Positions 1 through 4,827 of a DNA stretch of 5,404 nt are shown here, piece by piece. The stretch is from assembly GCA_023435545.1 (NCBI GenBank), contig JAEYRQ010000540.1, positions 1-5,404 of the forward strand, read 5' to 3'. Position 1 is the first letter of the stretch. The number at the start of each line of letters is the position of its first letter. This stretch comes from Pseudomonadota bacterium (GTDB taxonomy: Bacteria; Pseudomonadota; Alphaproteobacteria; Rhizobiales; Tepidamorphaceae). The notes below the pieces were generated by a model. The model did no database searches. It worked only from the letters and a program-made list of their open reading frames with translations, and was not told the DNA's origin. Position numbers and translations under genes: made by a program.

Positions 1-203
1 GTCGGCAGCGGCCCGGCAGGAAGGTCGGCACGGCGCTCGACCAGCGGCGCCTCCGCGGCGGCCTGCTGTCTCAACTCGCGATAGTCGAGGCCAAGCACCA
101 GCGCGGTGGAGGCAAGCAGCACCAGGAAGGCATAGCGCAGCACCGCCGTATCGGCGCGGATCGGCCGCTTGCCGGTGCCTTCGGATGTCTCTTGTCCAGA
201 CAT
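1..203 (-). CDS. N-terminal part of a single-pass membrane-anchored protein, function unknown (partial)
   Basis: The reading frame starts at ATG 203-201 and stays open for 67 codons to the left edge, so only the N-terminus is visible. It begins MSGQETSEG. A basic stretch around K12, R13 and R16 precedes one hydrophobic segment at about residues 21-39 (core RYAFLVLLASTALVLGL). After that come charged and Ala/Pro-rich residues. This predicts a short cytoplasmic tail, one membrane anchor and an extracytoplasmic remainder. The start is well supported: AAGGAG lies about 9 bases upstream and overlaps the end of the preceding gene, whose stop is only 4 bases away. The two genes are therefore almost certainly translationally linked and probably act together. 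I do not recognise the family, and the functional domain, if any, lies outside the window. Confidence 0.75.
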   Translation of the reverse strand, partial: MSGQETSEGTGKRPIRADTAVLRYAFLVLLASTALVLGLDYRELRQQAAAEAPLVERRADLPAGPLP

Positions 204-207
204 CGCC

Positions 208-1599
208 TCACTCCTTGCTGGCGCCGCGCGCGCTCACGAGCGGCGTGACGTTCGGCTCGGAGGCCTTCGCATCGGCGGGCGGATCTGTGACGACCTTCGG
301 CTCGGCCTGCCTGGGCCCAGACGACTTCGGGGTATCGGAGACGCTGGCTTCGGGCGGCGCGGGTATCGAGACGGCGATGGCATCGGCCGGCGCCGGTATC
401 TCCACCGGCGGGCTGGCCAAAGCCGCCTGCTCGCGCTCGATCTCGCGGGCGAGCCTGAGCGCCGCCATCATCTCGGCCGCCGTCATTGTCTTCGCATCCG
501 GCACCTGTACCCCATCGCGGCGGATCACCGCGTAGACGACGCTGAGGATCAGCACCAGCACCGCCGGCATCAGATCGATGGAGATGGCACCCGCCCAGCT
601 CGGGATGAAGTCGGCGCCGTACCGCAGCACTGCCTCGGCGGTGGACAGCGGCTGGAACTGGGTCGGCTCGATCTGCGGCGCGGTCAGGATCTCGTCGGCG
701 GCCTCCGCGAGCGCCCGCGACTGGGCTGCCACCGCCTCCTCGACCCGCGTCATCACGGCGGTCTGGCGCTCTGCGAGATCCGCACTGCGTCCGCCTGCCA
801 CCGGCGCGATGAACCCCGCGGCAAGATCGTGCGCGGCGCGCTTCACGGACGCTGCGACCGAGGTCTGCTGGAGGGCTGCGATGACGCCGAGCAGCGCGGT
901 CGCCTCCGTCGCGAAGGCGTCGGAGCGGCGGCCGACCGGTCCTTCGCCGGAAACCAGCTCGCGCATCCTGGAGAGCCGCGTGCCGCCCTCGGCATAGAGC
1001 TCCTTCACATTCTCGCCGGACTCCACCACCTGCAGCCGCAGCCCGTCGAGCTGGACCGACATCTGACTCAGAAGCTGGACCACGGTGCCGGAGCCTGCCG
1101 TGCCGGTCAGCGAGCCCTCGCGCTCGGCCTCTGCCAGCCGGCCGAAGCGCATCGACGCCATCTGGATGTCGGGCAGCAAGCTCTGGGTCGCCAGCGCCGC
1201 GTTGTGGGCACGGTCGAGGTCGCGCGTATAGGATTTCAGGGTGGTTGCCAGATGCTGCTCCAGCGCGGCCGAGCCGGCAAGCGCGGCGGCGTTAAGCCAG
1301 GACGACATGGCGACGATCATGCCGGAGCCGAGCAGCATGGCTGCCAACAGCATCGTGCGGCTCTTCATGTCGCGCACATGTGGCGTGAAGCGCATCAGGA
1401 AGGTCCAGAACGCGTAAATGCCGACCGAGACCGCCGCCGAGTAGATGATCGCGGCGAAGAACACGATCGAGGCATTGCCGTCGAGCAGGTCGCGCACGCC
1501 CAGATAGGTGTAGACACCGCTCGCCAGTGCCAGCACACCCAGGGTGAGTTGCGTGGTCAGCTCGAGCGACTCGACGCCGTCGCGCAGGGGTTTCGACAT
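208..1599 (-). CDS. Four-segment membrane protein with a large extracytoplasmic helical domain, function unknown
   Basis: This 463-residue protein is not one I recognise. Hydrophobic segments lie at about 16-37, 44-69, 82-107 and 336-359. Basic residues between segments 2 and 3 (R70, R76, K79, R81) and after segment 4 (R360, R361) place those parts in the cytoplasm. Residues 108-335 would then be extracytoplasmic; they are Ala/Leu/Glu/Gln-rich with few prolines and look largely alpha-helical, possibly coiled coil. Residues 360-463 are cytoplasmic: a short helical part (about 372-396), then a Pro/Ala/Ser-rich, probably disordered tail. The layout (membrane bundle, long helical stalk, last membrane segment) recalls sensor or DUF4407-like scaffolds, but no catalytic motif is visible. 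I chose ATG 1599-1597 because GGAG lies about 10 bases upstream; the frame also extends to a TTG at 1653 without that support. It is followed after 4 bases by a second membrane protein gene, and purE lies 102 bp upstream on the same strand. A long open frame on the opposite strand is a shadow. Confidence 0.8.
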   Translation of the reverse strand: MSKPLRDGVESLELTTQLTLGVLALASGVYTYLGVRDLLDGNASIVFFAAIIYSAAVSVGIYAFWTFLMRFTPHVRDMKSRTMLLAAMLLGSGMIVAMSSWLNAAALAGSAALEQHLATTLKSYTRDLDRAHNAALATQSLLPDIQMASMRFGRLAEAEREGSLTGTAGSGTVVQLLSQMSVQLDGLRLQVVESGENVKELYAEGGTRLSRMRELVSGEGPVGRRSDAFATEATALLGVIAALQQTSVAASVKRAAHDLAAGFIAPVAGGRSADLAERQTAVMTRVEEAVAAQSRALAEAADEILTAPQIEPTQFQPLSTAEAVLRYGADFIPSWAGAISIDLMPAVLVLILSVVYAVIRRDGVQVPDAKTMTAAEMMAALRLAREIEREQAALASPPVEIPAPADAIAVSIPAPPEASVSDTPKSSGPRQAEPKVVTDPPADAKASEPNVTPLVSARGASKE

Positions 1600-1654
1600 G
1601 GACGAGGACTCCGATGGCGACCAGGCCGACCATCGGCCGCCCCGCCAGCGCAAA

Positions 1655-1671
1655 GATTGTTTAATACAATC
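1655..1671. promoter_or_regulatory. AT-rich inverted repeat between purE and the membrane gene pair
   Basis: GATTGT (1655-1660) and ACAATC (1666-1671) form a perfect 6-bp inverted repeat around TTAAT. It is a striking AT-rich patch in otherwise GC-rich DNA, 31 bases past the purE stop and about 56 bases before the start of the membrane gene. It could be an operator or part of a promoter giving the membrane genes expression independent of purE. I see no convincing -35/-10 pair and no T-run that would make it a terminator. A second short dyad, GGCCGA/TCGGCC, lies nearby at 1624-1638. Confidence 0.3.
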
Positions 1672-1701
1672 GGGCCGGAATGTGACCCCGGCGGGACGGC
1701 G

Positions 1702-2196
1702 TCAGTCGTCGCTCGGGCGTTCCGCTACGGAGGCGGTCTGCGCCGCGCGCCAGTCGTCGAGCCTCCCGGCCAGCGCCGGGTCGCCGAGCGCCAGCACAGC
1801 CGCCGCCAGCAGCGCGGCGTTGATCGCGCCGGGCTTGCCGATGGCGAGCGTCCCGACCGGCACGCCGCCCGGCATCTGCACGATCGACAGCAGGCTGTCC
1901 TGGCCGGAGAGCGCCTTGGATTCGACCGGCACCCCGAACACCGGCAGCGGCGTCATGGCAGCCGTCATGCCCGGCAGGTGGGCCGCGCCACCGGCTCCGG
2001 CGATGATCACCTTGAAGCCGGCGTCCCGCGCGCCGCGCGCGAATTCGTAGAGCCGTTCGGGCGTGCGGTGCGCCGAGACGATCCGCGTTTCGCACCGCAC
2101 GCCGAGCGCTTCCAGCGTCTCCGCTGCATGGCGCATCGTCGCCCAATCCGACTGGCTGCCCATGATGATGGCGACGGGCGTTGCGGTTGCGTCCAT
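1702..2196 (-). CDS. purE: N5-carboxyaminoimidazole ribonucleotide mutase (PurE)
   Basis: The gene encodes 164 residues, the usual length for class I PurE. In de novo purine synthesis this cytosolic enzyme moves the carboxylate of N5-CAIR to C4, giving CAIR. Class-defining motifs are present: GSQSDW (residues 13-18, phosphate/ribose-binding loop), SAHRTP (41-46, with the catalytic-type histidine H43), [12 protein letters not shown] (66-77), and the long conserved block from [10 protein letters not shown] (85-94) through [18 protein letters not shown] (103-120). ATG 2196-2194 has a purine-rich GGGGGAG a few bases upstream and a TATAAT box just before that. In most proteobacteria purK (N5-CAIR synthetase) directly follows purE. 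Here the next gene is an unrelated membrane protein, so purK must lie elsewhere or be absent. All core motifs are intact, and I see no reason to doubt activity. Confidence 0.97.
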   Translation of the reverse strand: MDATATPVAIIMGSQSDWATMRHAAETLEALGVRCETRIVSAHRTPERLYEFARGARDAGFKVIIAGAGGAAHLPGMTAAMTPLPVFGVPVESKALSGQDSLLSIVQMPGGVPVGTLAIGKPGAINAALLAAAVLALGDPALAGRLDDWRAAQTASVAERPSDD

Positions 2197-2219
2197 CGGC
2201 TCCCCCGAAAAAGCGCGGG

Positions 2220-2247
2220 ATTATAGGCAGGCCGCGGCAGGGAGCAA
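2220..2247 (-). promoter_or_regulatory. Probable purE promoter
   Basis: On the minus strand a perfect TATAAT (2225-2220) is preceded, after 16 bases, by TTGCTC (2247-2242), a partial match to TTGACA. Transcription would begin near 2213, giving a leader of only about 17 bases that includes the GGGGGAG ribosome binding site. This suggests that purE is not solely dependent on transcription from the upstream DUF465 gene. Confidence 0.5.
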
Positions 2248-2276
2248 GCCGGCTCCAACCGCACGACGCCTGCCGC
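2234..2276. repeat. Nested inverted repeat upstream of purE
   Basis: GCGGCAGG (2234-2241) pairs with CCTGCCGC (2269-2276), 8 bp perfect. Inside it, GGAGC (2241-2245) pairs with GCTCC (2252-2256). The dyad overlaps the -35 region of the proposed purE promoter and lies about 40 bases past the end of the upstream DUF465 gene. It could be an operator for purine control or the folded 3' end of the DUF465 transcript. There is no following T-run, so it is not a textbook intrinsic terminator. Confidence 0.3.
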
Positions 2277-2316
2277 CAACCTGTGGAAACCGGGGACTGA
2301 GCCGATTCGCGGCCAC

Positions 2317-2526
2317 TCAGGCGATGATGTCCGGCGTCAGACGGTCCTCCAGATGGGTGATGCGGTCCTTGAGCGCCAGTTTGCGCTTCTTCAGCCGCTT
2401 GATCTGCAGGTGATCCCTGATCGCCGAGGCTTCGAGCGCGGCGATGGCCGAATCGAGATCGCGATGCTCCTGCCGCAGATTGGCGAGCTGGTCGCGTATG
2501 GCGGCCTCGTCGTCGTCGTCCGTCAT
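2317..2526 (-). CDS. YdcH/DUF465-family small helical protein (first copy)
   Basis: This 69-residue, highly charged protein has no predicted signal or membrane segment and should form a helical hairpin or short coiled coil. The DUF465 (YdcH-like) pattern is plain: EHRDLD (20-25), a linker with D38, then IKRLKKRKLALKDRI (42-56) and the C-terminal LTPDIIA. The biochemical role of the family is not established. Small DUF465 genes near purE are, from memory, a recurring arrangement in alphaproteobacteria. The start is ATG 2526-2524 with a modest GGGA about 6 bases upstream and an extended -10 element about 37 bases upstream. The gene is followed by purE after 120 bp on the same strand and diverges from a second DUF465 gene. 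The acidic MTDDDDE N-terminus is not shared by that paralogue. Confidence 0.9.
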   Translation of the reverse strand: MTDDDDEAAIRDQLANLRQEHRDLDSAIAALEASAIRDHLQIKRLKKRKLALKDRITHLEDRLTPDIIA

Positions 2527-2562
2527 CTGGTCCCGGACCTGGGGTCGAAGGGGGATAAAGCA

Positions 2563-2571
2563 ATCATAGCA
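2563..2571 (-). promoter_or_regulatory. Extended -10 promoter for the first DUF465 gene
   Basis: The minus strand reads TGCTATGAT (2571-2563), a TGn extension joined to a five-of-six match to TATAAT. No good -35 hexamer lies 16-18 bases upstream, which is common for extended -10 promoters. The inferred start near 2556 gives a leader of about 30 bases to the ATG at 2526. Confidence 0.45.
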
Positions 2572-2670
2572 TAGGTGCCCGATGGCGGCGAGCCGCGAGG
2601 CAGCTTGCGGGACCCTCCGCAGCCGATTCAGGGATCGTTGAGCATGGCCGCGAAACGGTCTTCCGATTGT

Positions 2671-2701
2671 TCGACAAGCTTTCGCCCATGTGTCACATTA
2701 T
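2671..2701 (+). promoter_or_regulatory. Candidate promoter with a short palindrome before the second DUF465 gene
   Basis: CATTAT (2696-2701) is a plausible -10 box. TCGACA (2671-2676) resembles a -35 box, but the 19-base spacing is long. A perfect inverted repeat, ATGTG-T-CACAT (2688-2698), overlaps the -10 box and could be a repressor site. The start codon is at 2737, so a leader of about 30 bases would result. Confidence 0.3.
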
Positions 2702-2736
2702 CTTTGTCCTGGTTGCGGCATCAGGGGAGATTCGTA

Positions 2737-2919
2737 ATGTCCGTCACTGCGCATCTGTCTGAGTTGGTCGAGAAGCATCGGGCGCTGGAGCGGTCGATCG
2801 AAGAGGAAATGTCCCGGCCATATGCAGACACGGTTCGTGTCTCGGAAATGAAGAAGAAGAAGCTTCGCCTGAAGGAGGAGATCGAGCGGCTCCGCATGGA
2901 TTCCGTATCGATCCACTAA
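2737..2919 (+). CDS. YdcH/DUF465-family small helical protein (second copy)
   Basis: This 60-residue charged protein should be mostly helical. It contains the DUF465 core: LSELVEKHRALERSIEEE (8-25), a short PYAD linker (28-31), and VSEMKKKKLRLKEEIERL (35-52). It resembles the first copy in plan but differs in most residues and lacks the LTPDIIA tail, so the two are diverged paralogues rather than a recent duplication. ATG 2737-2739 is chosen because AGGGGAG (2723-2729) sits 7 bases before it and because family similarity begins there. The frame is open further upstream, but that part has no family-like sequence. The function of the family is unknown. The gene stands alone: the first copy diverges from it, and a strong stem-loop lies 27 bases past its stop. 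Confidence 0.9.
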   Translation: MSVTAHLSELVEKHRALERSIEEEMSRPYADTVRVSEMKKKKLRLKEEIERLRMDSVSIH

Positions 2920-2945
2920 TCAGCTTCCCTTCACTCGGGAGAGTG

Positions 2946-2970
2946 GCGCCGGCCCATCATGGGCCGGTGC
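2946..2970 (+). terminator. Strong stem-loop after the second DUF465 gene, probable terminator
   Basis: GCGCCGGCCC (2946-2955) pairs with GGGCCGGTGC (2961-2970). There is one G-U pair, and an extra A-T pair closes the loop, giving an 11-bp stem on a 3-base loop. An outer repeat, CTTCAC (2929-2934) with GTGAAG (2972-2977), could extend it. The position, 27 bases past the stop, suits a transcript end. No T-run follows, so termination might need Rho, or the structure may serve as an RNA 3' stabiliser. Confidence 0.5.
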
Positions 2971-3001
2971 GGTGAAGCATTGATACATCCAGACGGTCGC
3001 G

Positions 3002-3032
3002 GACGCTTGCCAAGGCAACGCCTGGCAGCGTC
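3002..3032. repeat. Bulged stem-loop between the second DUF465 gene and marC
   Basis: GACGCT at 3002-3007 pairs with AGCGTC at 3027-3032. The stem continues as GCC (3009-3011) with GGC (3024-3026) and AGGC (3013-3016) with GCCT (3020-3023), around an AAC loop. This gives 13 pairs with two single-base bulges (T3008, A3012). It is the second of three hairpins in this gap. It may belong to the leader RNA of the next gene or to the end of the previous transcript. Confidence 0.4.
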
Positions 3033-3107
3033 TCTGATGTGCCGCGGCGCCCGGCGGTTGCCGAACGACCTTGCGACCGGCATCATCGCGCCGGGGCGTG
3101 CGGATCG

Positions 3108-3135
3108 GTCCCGCCAGGAACCGGTTTCGCGGGAC
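3108..3135 (+). repeat. Stem-loop just upstream of the marC-family gene
   Basis: GTCCCGC (3108-3114) and GCGGGAC (3129-3135) form a perfect 7-bp stem. The 14-base loop contains the palindrome AACCGGTT (3119-3126). It ends about 22 bases before the proposed start of the MarC gene. It could be an operator or an RNA element controlling that gene's weak, non-ATG translation start. Confidence 0.35.
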
Positions 3136-3157
3136 ATGCGGCAATTGGCCGCCTGAT

Positions 3158-3811
3158 TTGGGGGGCCTCCTGGAACATCTGTCTCGCCAGGATCTGATCA
3201 CCAATCTGGTGACGCTGTGGGTCGTTCTCGATCCCATCAGCACCATTCCGATCTTCCTCGCGCTTACCCCCGGCATGTCGGCAGCCTACCGTCGGCGGCT
3301 GGCCACGATCGCGGTGCTGATCGGTGCGGGCGTCCTGCTGTTCTTCATCGTCGCCGGCCAGCTTCTGCTGGGAGCTCTCGGCATACCTCTCTATTCGTTC
3401 CAGATCGCCGGCGGGATCGTTCTGTTCCTGTTCGCGCTGAGCATGGTGTTTGGGCAGACCAAGCCGCAGCACGCGCGCGAAATCGAAGCGCCGGCGGATC
3501 CGGACGCTTCCATCGCCGTCTACCCGCTCGCCATCCCCACGATCGCCGGGCCAGGGGCGATGCTCGCCGTGGTCCTGCTCACTGACAACGACCGCTATTC
3601 ACCGATGCAGCAGGTGGACACAGTGGCGATGCTGCTGGCCGTGCTGTTCGTGCTGTGGGCGGCGCTCCTGGTCGCCAACCCGATCAGCCGGGTGATCGGC
3701 GCCGCCGGCGCCAACATCCTCGCCCGCGTGATGGGCCTGATCCTGGCCGCGGTCGCCGTCGACAACGTGCTGAAGGCGGCGGCGGTCTACGTGCGGGCGG
3801 CGGTGGGGTAG
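3158..3811 (+). CDS. MarC-family integral membrane protein
   Basis: This protein has about 217 residues, the normal MarC-family length, and sits in the inner membrane. Numbered from TTG 3158, hydrophobic segments lie at about 13-37, 48-72, 80-99, 118-141, 155-176 and 186-208. Family landmarks are DPISTIPIFLALTPG (25-39), FQIAGGIVLFLFALSMVFG (81-99), YPLAIPTIAGPGAM (122-135) and ARVMGLILAAVAVDNVL (189-205). The family was once linked to multiple antibiotic resistance in E. coli, but that role was not upheld, and transport function is unproven. The start is uncertain because no ATG or GTG lies close upstream in frame. TTG 3158 and CTG 3170 both give family-length proteins; GGGGGG at 3160-3165 could serve CTG 3170 as ribosome binding site (213 residues, beginning like other members with LEH). 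Upstream TTG 3071 and GTG 3098 would add a non-hydrophobic Arg-rich leader unlike the family. It stands alone and converges with the gene ending at 3837. Confidence 0.9.
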   Translation: MGGLLEHLSRQDLITNLVTLWVVLDPISTIPIFLALTPGMSAAYRRRLATIAVLIGAGVLLFFIVAGQLLLGALGIPLYSFQIAGGIVLFLFALSMVFGQTKPQHAREIEAPADPDASIAVYPLAIPTIAGPGAMLAVVLLTDNDRYSPMQQVDTVAMLLAVLFVLWAALLVANPISRVIGAAGANILARVMGLILAAVAVDNVLKAAAVYVRAAVG

Positions 3812-3836
3812 GTGTCTCCACCAAGCGAAGTGTCGG

Positions 3837-4169
3837 CTACGAACCGTCGGGTTCGTCGGGTCCGATGGTACTGCAGACGATCTCGTAGTTGCGGGCAAAG
3901 CTGTCATACGTGCTCAACGCCGCGACTCCGGCCGGCTAGATATGCGCAACGTCGATATTGTCTCCGGTGAACGACCTGATCGTATCCACGGAGTCCCAGA
4001 GCGTCACGGCAAGGTATTCCACTTCGCCCCCGACCGGCCGACGCAGGAGGAAGGCGCCCTTGTGCCCGGGAATGGACCGCAAATTGGCGACCACGTCCGT
4101 CATGAAATGCCTGTGGTAGTGGTCCGCCGTTTCCGCCGCCGCCCGTCCGCGCCATGTCCGTGCAAACAT
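3837..4169 (-). pseudogene. Antibiotic-biosynthesis-monooxygenase-like small protein interrupted by an in-frame amber codon
   Basis: ATG 4169-4167 is preceded by AAGAGGAGG, one of the best ribosome binding sites in the window. The frame begins MFARTWRGRAAAETADHYHR and continues through IPGHKGAFLLRR (33-44), EYLAVTLWDS (51-60) and IRSFTGDNID (64-73). This resembles about 100-residue proteins annotated as antibiotic biosynthesis monooxygenase (ferredoxin-like fold, heme-oxygenase-like Dabb/ABM clan). Codon 78 is TAG (3938-3936), after VAHI. Past it the same frame runs 32 codons, PAGVAALSTYDSFARNYEIV and beyond, to a second TAG at 3839-3837. From memory, family members end in a similar Pro-led segment closing with HYEVV, so the piece after the amber looks native. 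The TAG is one base from GAG (Glu) or a Tyr codon. A 77-residue truncated protein would lack the last beta strand. Alternatives are amber readthrough or a sequencing error. It is 82 bp downstream of marR and probably co-transcribed with it. Confidence 0.65.
3839..3856. terminator. Stem-loop between the convergent marC-family and monooxygenase-like genes
   Basis: ACGAACC (3839-3845) and GGTTCGT (3850-3856) form a perfect 7-bp stem around GTCG. It lies 28 bases after the MarC stop and overlaps the final stop of the leftward monooxygenase-like gene. The position suits a shared transcript end, but neither strand has a T-run. Part of the symmetry could simply reflect the coding sequence. Confidence 0.35.
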
Positions 4170-4251
4170 GAGAGCCTCCTCTTACAATGGGTGAGCTTCC
4201 GTAGGCTCGGCGTCCGGCGACCAGCCGCTCCGTTCCCCCGTGCCCAGCAAT

Positions 4252-4722
4252 TCACTCTGCGCGAGAAGTCGCGCGGTCGTCCCCGGCCCCGGGCAGCCCG
4301 ACCTCGACCAGCGAGGACCAGAACGGCTCCGCCCACTCGCCGAGGCTCGCTGCGGTCTCCTCGTTGAGTTCGAGCATCGCGGCTTCGAGAGGCGAGCGAA
4401 GCGACCGGCCCGCCTCGGTGAGTTGCACCCTGTTCACGCGCCGATCCTGGGTGTCCGGAGCGCGCTGCACCAGACCGGCCCCGACAAGGCGGTCGATAAT
4501 CCCGGTGATGGTTGCGCTGTCGATACGCAGCCGCGCCGTCAGTTCCGCGCCGCTCTGCCGGTCCTGCTCCCAGAGAGCGCTCAGCACGACGTACTGGACG
4601 GGGCTGATCCCGTGGGGCCCAAGCCGCTCGCGCGCCTTCTGCGAGACGCGCTGAAATGCCTTGCCGAGCAGGAACACCACGCAGCGGTCGACCGGAAGGC
4701 AGCGGTCAGAGTTATCGGACAT
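4252..4722 (-). CDS. MarR-family transcriptional regulator
   Basis: This is a 156-residue winged-helix repressor-type protein, within the usual MarR length, that should bind DNA as a dimer. Helices at about 12-33 and 113-142 would form the dimer interface. ISPVQYVVLSALWEQD (39-54) leads into SGAELTARLRID (58-69). SATITGIIDRLVGAGLVQR (69-87) is the recognition helix and its following turn. The wing carries the characteristic D93-R94-R95 of TQDRRVNRVQLT (91-102). The start is set at ATG 4722-4720, where similarity begins; another in-frame ATG at 4749 is possible. The gene diverges from an acyl-CoA dehydrogenase and is followed on its own strand by the small monooxygenase-like gene. MarR proteins in such positions often respond to aromatic or acyl-CoA thioesters, so a CoA-ester ligand is a reasonable inference. 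The Gly/Asp/Arg-rich C-terminal tail after 143 looks non-conserved. Confidence 0.93.
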   Translation of the reverse strand: MSDNSDRCLPVDRCVVFLLGKAFQRVSQKARERLGPHGISPVQYVVLSALWEQDRQSGAELTARLRIDSATITGIIDRLVGAGLVQRAPDTQDRRVNRVQLTEAGRSLRSPLEAAMLELNEETAASLGEWAEPFWSSLVEVGLPGAGDDRATSRAE

Positions 4723-4728
4723 AGTCTC

Positions 4729-4756
4729 TTGTATTCCTGTTTCCTGCATGCATAAT
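4729..4756 (+). promoter_or_regulatory. Candidate promoter for the acyl-CoA dehydrogenase gene
   Basis: TTGTAT (4729-4734), 16 bases, then CATAAT (4751-4756), a five-of-six match to TATAAT. Transcription would start near 4763, inside the palindrome at 4757-4770, leaving a leader of about 65 bases. A MarR dimer on that palindrome would block initiation. Confidence 0.45.
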
Positions 4757-4770
4757 TCTTGTATACGAGA
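4757..4770. promoter_or_regulatory. Probable MarR operator (near-perfect palindrome)
   Basis: TCTTGTATACGAGA is symmetric at 12 of 14 positions, with one mismatched pair, and has GTATAC at its centre. The half-site TCTTGTAT recurs at 4727-4734, exactly 30 bp (about three helical turns) away, within the opposite promoter's -35 region. The position between two divergent promoters, beside a marR gene, and the AT-rich core fit an autoregulatory MarR operator. Confidence 0.5.
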
Positions 4771-4788
4771 TAAATGGTCCGCGGGCAA
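4760..4788 (-). promoter_or_regulatory. Candidate promoter for marR
   Basis: On the minus strand TTGCCC (4788-4783), 17 bases, then TATACA (4765-4760). Each hexamer matches four of six consensus bases, and the spacing is ideal. The -10 box lies within the proposed operator, which predicts negative autoregulation. The leader to ATG 4722 would be about 30 bases. Confidence 0.4.
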
Positions 4789-4827
4789 GGCCCTCGCCTA
4801 CGGTTCCTGCAGAGGATGCGTCCAGAC

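Noticed and set aside
169..2226. A 685-codon open frame on the plus strand
   Set aside because: It lies opposite purE, which is certain, and opposite the membrane protein gene. Its product is Arg/His/Gly-rich with no membrane or domain pattern, typical of an antisense frame in GC-rich DNA.
1661..2563. A 300-codon minus-strand frame overlapping purE and the first DUF465 gene
   Set aside because: It overlaps two confident genes on the same strand in another frame, and its product is Arg/Gly-rich low-complexity sequence.
2575..2736. N-terminal extension of the second DUF465 gene
   Set aside because: The frame is open, but the family match and the strong ribosome binding site both place the start at 2737; the extension contains promoter-like sequence.
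2920..3276. Minus-strand frames and a short plus-strand frame (2959-3156) in the gap before the MarC gene
   Set aside because: No good ribosome binding sites, Arg/Pro-rich products, and overlap with stem-loops or the MarC coding region.
3904..4155. A second minus-strand frame overlapping the interrupted monooxygenase-like gene, as possible evidence for a frameshift rather than a nonsense change
   Set aside because: Family-like sequence stays in a single frame on both sides of the TAG, so no frameshift is needed.
4745..4752. TGCATGCA palindrome in the marR/acyl-CoA dehydrogenase gap as the operator
   Set aside because: It is perfect but only 8 bp and has no second copy; the 14-bp palindrome at 4757-4770, with its repeated half-site, fits better.
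3942..4755. Plus-strand frames opposite the monooxygenase-like and marR genes (141 and 171 codons)
   Set aside because: They are antisense to recognisable protein families and have shadow-like composition.
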